DNA of 64,000 bases from Morinoia aosen (taxonomy: Eukaryota; Arthropoda; Malacostraca; Amphipoda; Talitridae): positions 66,276,201-66,340,200 of the forward strand of contig CM059562.1 of NCBI GenBank assembly GCA_030386875.1, read 5' to 3'. Both the position numbers and the translations under genes were made by a program. The number at the start of each line of letters is the position of its first letter. Position 1 is the stretch's first letter. The notes beneath the pieces were generated by a model. It ran no database searches. It saw only the letters and a program-made list of their open reading frames with translations, and had not been told where the DNA came from. Shown here piece by piece: positions 49,379 through 60,945 of this stretch.

Positions 49379-49465
49379 ATTTTACCACAATAATTGCTCT
49401 CGGTGGCATTTCATCACAGTAATTGCACTCGGTGGCATTTCACCACAATAATTGCTCTTTGGGGC
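49379..49465. repeat. Three tandem 29-bp units
   Basis: Units start at 49379, 49408 and 49437 and each runs from ATTT[T/C]A to GGTGGC or GGGGC around a CACA[A/G]TAATTGC core. They lie in a GC-richer island (about 49290-49620) that shows no ORF. Confidence 0.9.
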
Positions 49466-52400
49466 GCGAATGCTGGCATGAAGCGGTGCAACTTTAGCCA
49501 ACCACAGGGCATTTTACATTTCCTTCTCGTCCAGCTGATGCGCCGACCTGCCCTCACGCCAACGTGACTGTGCTGGACTTCGCTGCGGTGGCCTCTCTAA
49601 GCTTATCGACGCACATGCCGACGACAATTTTTAGCTGGATAACTAACCATTTGTGGCTGTGAATGAATCAATCATTTACGAGGATCAATGCTAGCAAGTT
49701 GATGCGTCGAAACCGAAAGAAATCAACGTTAGGAAGTACACTCATTCATAATCACAGCTGTTTCAAATTCATTAAATTCTTTAAACAATTTTTTCTTCAA
49801 TGTCTCGTACATAGAAATCTGAATGCGCTCTCTAACGAATACAGACATTAGCTTATAATATCATGCACATGTAAACTCAACCATGGACTGTCAGTAACAT
49901 TTAAATCTCTGAAGCTATTGGACGTTGTTAAAAGTTGGTTGCGCTGCCTGCTGCTCCAGGGCTGGAGCTATTATAATGAGACGCTCCTCACAACTTCCTA
50001 GCATGCGTCGTTACTCCACGGTTGCCTGACTTGGACCTACTCGACCTTACGATACGAGGTAGAATATAAGTGTAATTATAATTCGTGCTTGGCTTGTCCT
50101 CATATTTACTACTCTGAATAGGATATCATTCATTTATAATCGTTGTTTGTTTGGTTTAATTTTACGATTTGCTTAATTCCTTGAGTATTAAGCTTTTATG
50201 TATATGGAGCGAATGATAGGAAAGTAGAAAATAAACAAGACTATGTTCAGTCAAAACTAAATTTTGCACTAAATATGTCAGCATTGATTTGTTGAATTTC
50301 AAATAAGTGGTTTTCCTAATTTTCTAATTAAGCATTACTTGTATAGTAATTTTGGTTCCCCAACAAACCTTTAGAAGTCGTACATTGATTTAATTTTCGA
50401 CCAACTGGTTCCTGACATAAGGAATATTGATGAAATTGTTGTTCGGACAGCAGCAGACGCAACTTGAATTTCCCTTAAATTTATTTATAAAAGATATAAC
50501 CTGGTGCCATGGCAATACAGCAATTACAGTTTCAGGAGATTACAGAAAACTTCGTCTTTCCTGCGCGAATGTGAGCTAGGGGAATAGTTCGCACGATAAA
50601 AATATCGTCAAATACCTGTGGCTACTTAGACAATGAGCTGTAGGTTTTAAAAATGTCCTCTGTGTTAAAATTACACGATTTTTTTAGAGCAGAGCTAATG
50701 TTTTCGGTGATAAATTAATCCAAGTAATTGCCTTAAGCTACACAATTTTTTGCATGCCGAATACGCCAAAGTTCCCCTCTAAATAGCTTCGAAGCAGTTT
50801 GCACGAATATCAGATCCGACTTGTATATAAAGCAACCTGAGAGAAAGGACTGAGTTACCCCACAGTAACTGTTGCAACGCCTTAGTTTGTGGCCACTTAA
50901 TTTTTGAGAAAATCGTTGAGAAGAGCACCCTGAAAGAATTTGATGTACAGTATTCCTTTACGCCAGAACGTCAAGGGCAAGTTGAACTCAATGCGAACTG
51001 CAACCATTAACTTAAGGATTAATAGTATCCCAAGATATTGTAAAGCTTCTTGATTGGATAATTTGAAGTTCATGGTTTGCCTAATTCGTGGATACCATTC
51101 TCAACAGAATTCGAAATACATTAAATTTTGAAAAATCTATTTATTTGCAACGGAGCTATGTTGTTAATTTTCGTTCGAATTTATTTATTTATATTTCTTT
51201 CCTCACGAATATTGTCTGTTACAACGAAATGAGCTGTAATTCAATGACAGAATGAAAATGTAAGTTTAAGACCAAATGAGCTCATTTTTAACATTAGAAA
51301 TTAAATTAAAATTTGGAGTTCGTTAAAACTGTGAAAACGTTGTGATAGTAAATTCTATAATGAAAACGCACAGTACGAGTATTGTCTAGTCCACCATTTG
51401 CGAAATAAAGAAAACAAAAGATCAAATAAAACGAAGAGCACTTCTAATTTACCTTCATTTTATTCAACATTGGGGGTTAGATAATCGGTCTCATCTTTAC
51501 AAAAAAAAATAAAAGGTGATACTGGCCTTACGTGGCTTTGAAGTTTCGCTCCTGAGGAAACGCTTTGGTTCACAAATCCTTTTGTTACCTCATTTCAGGA
51601 ACGTATTACGCATGTAATACAGATCTCCGGAATACCTGAGATGGACCATAATTAAGGAACTTTGTTGCAAAACTTTCAGCCATAAAATTAAAAAAATCAG
51701 TATCTCTGAGTTCGTAAGGAATGGTTTTTTGAAGCTTGGGGTTGAATCAAACGATAGTATTTAGGAATGGCTAAATCGGGTGTCTCAGGGAGCTGGCTTA
51801 CAGTCTGAAAGCGAAAACCCTCCCATGTGTATCTAAAGCCTTGAGTTTTCGGTTTTGCCTTATGAAACGATCTACAGTATCGAAATTTGATCAATAAAAT
51901 TAGGCCAAACTGTAATAAATTCAAATTCCGCGCTAACATCAGATAACACTAGTTAAATAGAAAGTGTTTTACCAAGTGAAAACTCGAACCGCTACAGTTT
52001 TCCAGTTGGTCTGTCGAACTGTGCGATTTTTTTCCAACACGATTTCAGTCGATCTTGTGTCATATAGGATCAATATGAGCAGTAAAGTTGTGGGAACCAG
52101 CCTCACCTTACAGAACTCTTACGCTCCTGAGATAAAATAGGGACCTCAACCCTGCATAAAGACCCTAACTCTGCAGGTAGAGTAAGAAACTCAGTGAGTT
52201 TAGCATTTTCAATGTTTAAATTGTTTAATCAGATGGCGCGGCTTACCGTTAAGAGGGACCTTTAGTACCCTTTTAATTTCCCTCTCATTAGAAATTACAG
52301 TAAGAAAATGAACTTTTATTACATTCATTTCACAGAAAAAGTATCTCTGCATATCCCCTAAAATTTTCAATTGTCTGTTTAGCTCCATTCCTTAGAAAAT

Positions 52401-55104
52401 CAACGATAGATTGAAGCTCACTCAACATCTCTCCTCGATCCGATGCACATCGCTGACCAGTAGTGTGATGCCAGGAATGTTATACGCAAGTCTGAAGATG
52501 CAAGTGGCGTTGCATTGGTCTGGTGCTCATGGTATCTTCGCAACAGTGCGTGCAGTCACTGCCGTGAGAAAGTTAACAGACACGACTGGCAAAAGAGGTT
52601 AGATGGAAACTCTTCTCATTGAGCTCGCACTCCACTGACTCATTTCCTCTCTTCCGGTAAAAAAAACGGAAAATTCACTTCGCATTATGCGACTGTAATG
52701 ATGTAGCGATCAATAAAGTTGTATTGTTTTGCTAACGCGGTGTTTCAAAAATCATAGAAAGCTTCGAAATACTTTTTTTGAAAAAAAAACTGTTGGGAGT
52801 TCATGGAGTGATCAAATAATCACTCATTTTTGAATATATTTTTTTTCATTCTCGACCCAAGTAGATACCGATCGATCATTCTTTATGCAAGAAAAAAATT
52901 CTTTACTTCCGTAGATCCCAGTCACACGCTTTCTGCAAAGTAATTTTCTTCCATTGAATCTCCAGAGAAAATGTGGTGAAGGGTGAACTGTAATGTTATT
53001 GTGGTTGAGGACCTTCTGGGGACAAAATAAAGAAAAAGAGCAAAATCGTCTTCCTAACGAAACATTTTCAGATAATAACGTCTATTTGCTTTTTCTCGCT
53101 GTTTTATTGAACTCATGATTCGAATGAACGACACTGGTAAATATTAATGCAGCAGAAACAAGACAGATGTCGATGCAAGGACAGAAAGACGCTTGATTCC
53201 AAAAGGTAGTACCTCGACTTATACATCTGACCAGTTGTTGAAATAACTGGTGCATTAGAAACTGAATAGGAAGAATGCTAGTAAATAATATTATTGTTTT
53301 GAAAGGTTCCCGGAAAATATTCTGATTATGAACATCTTTTCTTATCAGTGATTAAAAAGTCACATTTATGAAGCATCTTTCCTTCTTCGGTGTACTTTCT
53401 TTCCATGGCTATAACAGATAAATTTGCAGTCTTAAGTTTATAGAATTTTCGAATGAATAGAAATTTATGTATACAAAATTTTCAAATAATAAAAACAATT
53501 AAGAATCACTAATTATTCACATAAGAAAACATGTCACCAAATACGTCATCCGAAAATATGCAATTGATAGTTTTGACAGATGCACATGGAATACGCAGAA
53601 GAGAAATATCTTCAAAATAACTTCAAGAACTGAAAAAGCAATTTTCCTCACAATCTTACAAACTTACACTTTGGTTCCTCACAAACTTAACTCTAGAATG
53701 AAACCGAACCAAATACCAAGGCATGATCAAGGAAGACCACTACAAGTTCTCGTTAATTAATTGTTGCTAAATGCTGGGCTTGTATCGTAAATTACCAGAT
53801 ATGCCAAAATGAAAATCGTAAAAGGGTTTTTCATGATAAATTGTTCTAGGTTTGAAAAGTTTTAGGAAAATTTAAGACTAAAATTAGGCTCCGAGATTTT
53901 AAGTTTAGGTGTTCATTTTTTATTAGAGTTAAAGTCTTTTCCTCTCAAACCTCTTCCAATATTTTTTTTCGTGGAGTAAATTGGGTTTTGATGTTGAGCT
54001 TTTATATCAGATCTAGTACCAAAAATTTTAAGATCATCGAAATGAAAGTTGACATATATATATAATTTCGGGAGAAATAAGCAACCGTAAGATGTCGTTC
54101 CTTAATTGCTGCTTGGTATTAATCAAGAACCTTAGCATGGGAGCTTAAACCATCATTAGCATAATAACAACTGCAAAAATTTGTTCCCTTATCAATATGT
54201 CCCGACACTGTTATTGGTTCCTGTAATCATGCCTGGGTGTCTCGAGAATAAAGTTAATTTTACCTAGAATGTATTCACTATATTCGAGCTCTAAATTCAA
54301 AGCAAACCGAAATCACGGGATTATGAACCCTAGCAGGTAAAACTGTTTACATGACTTCGTGAGGTAATAAAGCAAAATAAAAGAAATAAGTGAAATGATC
54401 AGTTTGTCTACTCTTTGTTAATTACCATAAGACAAACTTGCATCCTGAAATCAATTGAACGTAAAGGGCTATTGCCGGCTCATTTTAGGCCCATTCAATT
54501 GTTCATATCATTATATTACATGTATTAAAACTTTTCTTATTATGGTATACTTTTGAAAACGTGTAATGTAAGCAGGTGACTCATTCTCCAGGATCTTTTA
54601 TCTGATTTGGCTCATTTTGGTTATCAATGAGTTTATCGATATTTGGGTAGACCATATTGATATGCTCGATATGATTAGTTGTGAATGGCATGAGAGTTAC
54701 CACTCGGACATCAGAAGCAGTTCCAAAAACATCTTTTAACCCTCATTTTAAGCCCCTAAGCAGGTCAGAGTTCTATCGCTATTTTTTGGACTTGAATTTA
54801 TAGTATTTTCGAAGAAATGTAGATAAATGTATCAAATTTCTTCAAAGTTTTTGAAATAATTATTCCCTCAGGTAGGAAATGTCTTTGTAGGAGATCTTCT
54901 CTGGCTAGATGAGCCACTGGTTCGATTACGTTAAGGAATAATGAAAAACTTTCATCTTTAATAAATACTATATTTTAAAATGATCAAAATGATTATCGAA
55001 AACTATCAAAATTGTTCAGATAATAATCTTAAGTTTGAACTCAAGTTTCACATGTTTTCTAGCTATAGGCTTGTCATGAAAATATCAAACTTGTGAAACA
55101 TAAA
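49466..55104. other. AT-rich intergenic sequence
   Basis: No supported gene. Frames such as 51697-51939 (minus) and 52411-52602 (plus) show no domain or splice context. A TATATATATA run lies near 54054. Confidence 0.5.
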
Positions 55105-55110
55105 TTTATT
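55105..55110 (-). terminator. Polyadenylation signal of the minus-strand gene
   Basis: AATAAA on the minus strand lies about 100 bp after the TGA stop at 55210-55212. Confidence 0.5.
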
Positions 55111-55209
55111 CGTACTTAACATTGTGCACAACCGCCTCAAAAATTGGCCACAAAAAAATAAAACAGTGAAATACGTTTGGAATTTTCACGGTATTTATGA
55201 TCCATGATA

Positions 55210-55375
55210 TCAATACGAAAGTAACTTAGGCACGTGCACGGTGGAGTAAAGAGCGTCGTCGCAATGGGGAGCGAAAGCCCGGCATTCCTGAGCGTCGCCC
55301 AGCATCAGCTGGTGGTTCACTCCATCCACCAGCTTGGCGCTCTGCTCCTCGCCGAGCAGCATTGCCAAGGCTGAT
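55210..55375 (-). CDS. Last exon of the minus-strand gene
   Basis: Preceded by GCTTTTCAG. The first base A completes ATA (Ile). It encodes SALAMLLGEEQSAKLVDG, then ECRAFAPHCDDALYS, and stops at TGA after LLSY. It is clearly GC-richer than the surrounding DNA, as expected for an exon. Confidence 0.75.
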
Positions 55376-58300
55376 CTGAAAAGCAAAGGTAAAAGGATCA
55401 CTTCTAGGACTCTGTTTTGGAGAATGTTGACTCGAAGTTAGCTCAGATTTAACGAGGGCGTAATAGAGCAGCAGATAAAAAGCTCAGTTGGCATGGAATG
55501 GTTGTAATATGAGTCATCCATCCGGAAAGTCAGCATTGTTATATAAATCACTCACGTGTACACCATGTTATAGTAAAATCAAATAAACTGTTTAAACAAG
55601 GCATTTTTCTACAAAAATACTCCTCTTTTAAAGGTGAGAAAACAGAAAGGTGCTCGATATTCTAATTCGATCGTTTTATGTTTAAAATGCCTCTTGTATA
55701 TGTTGGTACATCGGAACGTCACTGCATCATTCTGAAGACGTAAAAATTGGGCTAGTAATCTTGAATAGAAGTTATCCATACTATTACTATCAAAATACCA
55801 GATACGTCATTAAAATTATTCCTGAGTATAATCATTCGTATGTTTAAAATTACAGGTTGAGGCTGTTTTCATAAAAATTTCACTAAAAAATTCAAATGAA
55901 ACTCATTCTGAAAGAATTTGTTGAAAACTTGTTCAATTTTGTGCTTAAAAATGTTATAGCGTTTTATCATCAAGCTACCAATGAAATTACGAGAATGAAG
56001 CACGAAGATAGTTTGTGATTCACGATAATTTCGATAGATAAGGTGAATACAAGATAACAATGATTTATTTTGAAAATCAGAAGCACTGAGAAAGTTTCCC
56101 ACGTCTAGTAAAATGGCCCTTTCAGAACATTGGAACATTAATCTTTCGTTCATGTGCTCAACACTCAATATCAGCCACTGTTTGATATTCTTGGGAGGTT
56201 TTTCTCAGGATATTACATTTTTATTCCTCAATGTTTTAAGATTTCAGTGATTCTGGTGTCAATTTCCCGAGAGTTTTGATTCAGAATTATCTTTTCTGTA
56301 CTATCGTTTTTTTACCTAAATAACCTCGGGCTTCAATTCAATTGAATTTTGTTGAAAAATTACTTAGCAAAGAAAATGATTGACAGCTGACGCTTTCGAA
56401 TGTCCCGAATTTATACCCACTTTCCATATGCGAATCCATAAGCCGAGAAGAATTGTGAAAAAATGAAGACTATTCTTCTACAATTGATACAATTCATCTC
56501 AACGTAAGGTTACGCGAGTAAAGGATAGAACACAAGTAAATGATTAAAATTCATACATAGCAATTTGGTGGAGCGTAGTCTCAGCCCCGGAAGTGTCAGG
56601 AGAGTTGGGATTCTCGATCGTCTCACACAAGTAGCGCCGCAGGCAGGACCTCTCTAGTCTGTCCACTTGGAAGGTGTTCCACAGGGTGTTCGCTGACGTA
56701 CCGAACTTCTCAATCGGGTCATACTGTAAAAAAAAGTTGAGTTATGAATCATAATGCTTCATTCGTAAAAATGCTGTAAAATATATTTCCCTGACATCAC
56801 AGTCAGTCATGTTTATTTTGACGAATATTCTCAACATGATATTAATTTAGTGCGCTAAGTAAAATGTGATAGAGCAAGCATCGCTGTAAGTAAGCTTTTG
56901 AGAATGTCCCTCACTTACCGTAGAGTTCAGCCCTATTTTCTTCTCTGCAGATTCAAGGAAATTGAAGAGATTTGTCATGACTTTAGGGGTATCTGACAAA
57001 TCTAAGTTGATGTTCATATCGGGGATACTTCTCCTCCTTCCAGTGGTTTGCGATAACAGCCTGAATAGCAGAAAAGCGAGGAAGGATGCGAAAGCGAGAC
57101 CTGCAAGCAGCACAAAAGGATCGATGGTCTGCATCATATATCCGCCCCCACCATGGGACATGTAGCCACCACCGCCCCCGTGACCGTAGCCACCACCGCC
57201 AGAGTGGCCATATCCTCCAGATTTCTCAGCAAAGGTGTTATATTGGCGCCCTTCAATCAAAACATCTTGATCTTCTTCTTCCGAAGTTAAACCGAGCAGA
57301 GAAAATACTTCTTGAATCTCCACGTCTTCAAATCCTGAAGATTTCATCAAGTTCGAAACAAAGGATAAGTCACTCAGGTGCTTCAAAGCTTTGTCTTTGA
57401 AAAGCGAACCGATTCCAGAAAGTAAAGGTGCCATCACGGAATTAGTGAGGTCATATGTATCAATTGATAGAATCGAGTTTAGAACCGGGCTTGCGCTTAC
57501 TAAATTTTCAAAAATATCAGACCAACGCTCCCCTAAAAATGTTGTTAAGTTTGAGTCGAAAACATCCCCAAGTCGCTTGATGACTTCCACATTATCTCCG
57601 AATGAAATTATTTTATCCAACACAGAAAATGCAAACTGCTCGTCTGTGCCTGAAGAGGGAAATTCAGTTTCTATAATGCCCCTCATGTTAGTAAGAATGC
57701 TCTTCAGCCGAGTCCAGTGATCTTTAACGGTGATGGAAGGTGTCTGTATTTCTCCGTGCCGATGATCACCATCGTGTTTGATGCTGTCAATGTTCTTGAC
57801 TGCTGAGTCATTGTACAAATCGCCATGATCGTAAGAGTCGCTCTTAAGACCTAGTGGGATGTGGCTGCTATTGTTTGCGGTAATTTTATTTCTAAACGTT
57901 GCCCCTGGTTTTTCATCATGAGGATTATTTATATTGTTGAAGTAGTGATTATTCACGAATGAGCCTCGTGAAGACCTTCCAGTCGCTGGTGCGTCGTTGC
58001 TGGACATCGTCTCCTGGTTTACTGGCGTGTCAGGCCGCCTGGAATTATGGAGTGTGTTTCAATTTTATGAATAAACATGATTTGATGAACTATGGTAAAT
58101 GAAAAATGACTTTGCTCATAAACGTAGCTAAAAACTTGAACGTTCAATTCTTCGTTTTGCACGCAGTTAAAGAGAAAAATTTAAATAACTTGCTCCGTTT
58201 ATCATTTTTTCCAATTTTATCACTGACACAAGTGCAAGACCCAAATGGTATTTGAATAATTTAGCGTTGAAACAACACAGCTATTAATATGAAGAGGAAA

Positions 58301-60945
58301 ATAAAAAATAGAAATAAGTTACAACTCAATGGTCATAAAACTTGCAAGAAGATAGTTCAGTTAAAATAAACTCGAAGAAAGCGTACTCGTAAACACGTTT
58401 CAGTCTATAAAGCAACATCATTATCCGTTGAGTCTTAACATCAACTGACCTCTAAAACAGGATGAAGTGTGAATTTTAGAGCAGAGAGTGGGAAAAACAT
58501 CCTGAAACGTTCGCAGAATGTTTATTTACGAAGAATTTTTCAGCAGACCTCTAAATTGAGTTACCTCTTACCTAGTTCGTAAAATTTTCATAACTAGCAA
58601 AAACTCTTTCTGAAATAAATAAGGTTTAATCGTTTGAACTTTATAAAATATGAAATCTCACTTATTTTCAAGTTCATGTTTGATCAGTCACCAATTCACA
58701 TTTCCCCGAGTAATGTCTCTTAACACTCACCGATGTGAATTTCCCGCTTATCTTTACGTGACCTTGGTAAGCAAAACCGTGACATACGATTAGTGCCTGT
58801 TGCATAGGTTAAGTTTTATAACTGCCTGTTGCATAGGTTAAGTTTTATAACTGCTTGTTGCATAGGTTAAGTTTTATAACTGCTGGTTGCATAGGTTAAG
58901 TTTTATAACTGCTGGTTGCATAGGTTAAGTTTTATAACTGCTGGTTGCATAGGTTAAGTTTTATAACTGCCTGTTGCATAGGTTAAGTTTTATAACTGCC
59001 TGTTGCATAGGTTAAGTTTTATAACTGCTGGTTGCATAGGTTAAGTTTTATAACTGCTTGTTGCATAGGTTAAGTTTTATAACTGCTGGTTGCATAGGTT
59101 AAGTTTTATAACTGCCTGTTGCATAGGTTAAGTTTTATAACTGCCTGTTGCATAGGTTAAGTTTTATAACTGCTTGTTGCATAGGTTAAGTTTTATAACT
59201 GCTGGTTGCATAGGTTAAGTTTTATAACTGCTGGTTGCATAGGTTAAGTTTTATAACTGCTGGTTGCATAGGTTAAGTTTTATAACTGCCTGTTGCATAG
59301 GTTAAGTTTTATAACTGCCTGTTGCATAGGTTAAGTTTTATAACTGCTGGTTGCATAGGTTAAATTTTATAACTGCTTGTTGCATAGGTTAAGTTTTATA
59401 ACTGCTGGTTGCATAGGTTAAGTTTTATAACTGCCTGTTGCATAGGTTAAGTTTTATAACTGCTTGTTGCATAGGTTAAGTTTTATAACTGCCTGTTGCA
59501 TAGGTTAAGTTTTATAACTGCTTGTTGCATAGGTTAAGTTTTATAACTGCTGGTTGCATAGGTTAAGTTTTATAACTGCTTGTTGCATAGGTTAAGTTTT
59601 ATAACTGCTTGTTGCATAGGTTAAGTTTTATAACTGCTTGTTGCATAGGTTAAGTTTTATAACTGCTTGTTGCATAGGTTAAGTTTTATAACTGCCTGTT
59701 GCATAGGTTAAGTTTTATAACTGCTTGTTGCATAGGTTAAGTTTTATAACTGTCTGTTGCATAGGTTAAGTTTTATAACTTCTTGTTGCATAGGTTAAGT
59801 TTTATAACTGCTTGTTGCATAGGTTAAGTTTTATAACTGCTTGTTGCATAGGTTAAGTTTTATAACTGCTGGTTGCATAGGTTAAGTTTTATAACTGCTT
59901 GTTGCATAGGTTAAGTTTTATAACTGCTGGTTGCATAGGTTAAGTTTTATAACTGCCTGTTGCATAGGTTAAGTTTTATAACGGCTGGTTGCATAGGTTA
60001 AGTGGAAAAACAATTCGGGCCAACAATCCGATTTCCAAGTCGCAACCCAGTCTAACTTTTTCTTCGCCTGCATGCATGTTTTCCGCCACCCAAGTAATTA
60101 AATCGCTTGGGTGGCAAAAAACATGCATGCTCCGACAAAAAAGTTAGGCTGGGAAGTCTTCGTTACATGACATTACTGCTACATATGAGAAAAACACTCA
60201 GATATCAAATATTTAGCTATCTAACTCAATACACCCTCTATTCGTGGAAAATCAAACTATTTCAGAATTTATATAATCTTTCCACTGCTCAAAATGCCCC
60301 TTTACTCGATGATTTGGGTATAAATGAATAATTCCTTCAAGTTTCTCAAAAAAATTGAACAGGTTTCATCTTGGTGGCACAATTACCCATCCAATAAATC
60401 AATGATAAAACGTAACAGCTGCTCTCACATCTAAAAATGAGGCCAGACCGCAAAAATAGATTCTGATGTGAAAGACAAATGCTTTTCCTTTGATGAGTAT
60501 GTGTTCTTTAGCGCTGAAAATTTGATGATAATCTCTTATCGTGAAATATCTCTCCAGAATGAATGCAACACGAGATGAATCGAGATAGCGACGAGAGTTT
60601 CAACTCTAAGTCAACATTGTGAAACATAATTTTCATTGTTGCAAAGTAACCTTTGTCAATTTAATTCGGGATTGACTAACGCAAACACTTAAATCAAGTG
60701 AAAAGATTACTAGAAGTTAATTTGCAACGCAGATAACCGACAAAAAATCAATCCCGACGGACGAGATTATCTAGAAGTGGCCACTTATATTCAGCATAAA
60801 AGTCAGCTGAAAGCTTCGAATATTAATGCAGTCAAAGGCACTCACCAGCCTCCGGAGGCAGCATCGGCCAGCTGGGGCGACGCGTGTGCACCAAGCAGAG
60901 AGATGACCAGCACCAGAGCAATGATTCGGCAGACCGAGACGCTTC
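55210..60945 (-). CDS. Multi-exon gene: secreted/membrane Gly-rich insect protein
   Basis: Four exons join in phase: 60945-60846, 58038-56919, 56723-56557 and 55375-55210, with introns starting GT(GAGT/AAGT/ATGA) and ending CAG. In order, the visible product has a hydrophobic leader (RIIALVLVISLLGAHA), a polar N-terminal segment, a helical middle, a Gly/His/Tyr-rich stretch, one membrane segment (DPFVLLAGLAFASFLAFLLF) followed by RRR, and a Cys-containing C-terminal region with RSCLRRYLCE and ECRAFAPHC. The paired-Cys C terminus recalls insect DM4/DM12-type proteins, but that is only a resemblance by eye. The true start lies in an exon upstream of 60945 that I could not identify, so the gene is 5'-incomplete as annotated. 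Its function is unknown. Likely topology: signal peptide, extracellular N-terminal part, one membrane pass. Confidence 0.75.
55376..56556 (-). other. Intron of the minus-strand gene
   Basis: AT-rich intron. The 99-codon frame at 55869-56168 inside it is AT-rich with no motifs and I do not treat it as coding. Confidence 0.6.
56557..56723 (-). CDS. Third visible exon of the minus-strand gene
   Basis: A pyrimidine tract (TTTTTTTTACAG) precedes it and GTATGA follows. It is 167 nt, 55 codons plus AT. It starts YDPIEKFGTSANTLWNTF and contains VDRLERSCLRRYLCETIE. The GTATGA donor is weaker than the others, but its phase fits the next exon exactly. Confidence 0.7.
56919..58038 (-). CDS. Large central exon of the minus-strand gene
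   Basis: 1120 nt bounded by ATTCCAG on entry and GTAAGT on exit; one base completes a codon and 373 codons follow. An ATG at 58007 is in frame, but the frame stays open upstream to the acceptor, so that Met is probably internal. It encodes the N-rich polar region, the helical middle (HWTRLKSILTNMRGIIETEF, SPVLNSILSIDTYDL), the Gly/His-rich stretch at 57129-57220, the membrane segment at about 57060-57120 and NINLDLSDTPKVMTNLFNFL. Confidence 0.85.
58794..60003. repeat. 29-bp minisatellite, about 42 copies
   Basis: Each unit contains TTGCATAGGTTAAGTTTTAT followed by AACTGC and a variable dinucleotide (CT, TT or TG). Units are otherwise nearly identical. The order of the three variants over units 1-11 (C C T G G G C C G T G) is repeated exactly in units 12-22, which shows a duplicated 319-bp block (58794-59112 and 59113-59431). 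Rare variants (TGTCTG, ACTTCTTG, TTAAATTT) lie at about 59752, 59780 and 59361. Confidence 0.97.
60046..60153. repeat. Long near-perfect inverted repeat (hairpin)
   Basis: The left arm 60046-60094 (CCCAGTCTAAC ... CCACCCAAG) pairs with the right arm 60106-60153 (CTTGGGTGG ... GTTAGGCTGGG) around an 11-nt AT-rich loop, with a few mismatches. GCATGCATG lies in both arms. It is 43 bp beyond the minisatellite. It could be a miniature foldback element or a replication-slippage product. Confidence 0.85.
60846..60945 (-). CDS. Exon with the signal peptide of the minus-strand gene
   Basis: Preceded by CAATTGCAG and followed by GTGAGT. It is 100 nt: two bases finish a codon, 32 codons follow, and TG carries over. 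It encodes SVSVCRIIALVLVISLLG and then AHASPQLADAASGG. The TG left over plus G from the next exon gives Trp. It has no in-frame ATG, so the start codon must be in an earlier exon. Confidence 0.65.

Larger units (their letters stand above)
58039..60845 (-). other. Large intron holding a minisatellite and a hairpin
   Basis: A 2.8 kb intron between the signal-peptide exon and the large exon. More than 40% of it is the 29-bp minisatellite. The rest is AT-rich with no ORF of interest. Confidence 0.6.

Noticed and set aside
54885-54945. tRNA-like boxes (TGGCTAGATGAG and GGTTCGATTAC)
   Set aside because: The boxes are far too close and no cloverleaf stem can be drawn.
55869-56168. 99-codon minus-strand frame
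   Set aside because: Lies in an intron of the gene, AT-rich, no motif.
56847-58007. Single-exon 386-codon gene starting at 58007
   Set aside because: The frame is open upstream to an acceptor at 58038, and a GTAAGT donor at 56918 interrupts before the apparent stop. Exon phases on both sides fit a spliced gene better.
58794-60003. CRISPR-like look of 29-bp repeats
   Set aside because: Units are directly adjacent with no spacers, in a eukaryotic intron. It is a minisatellite.
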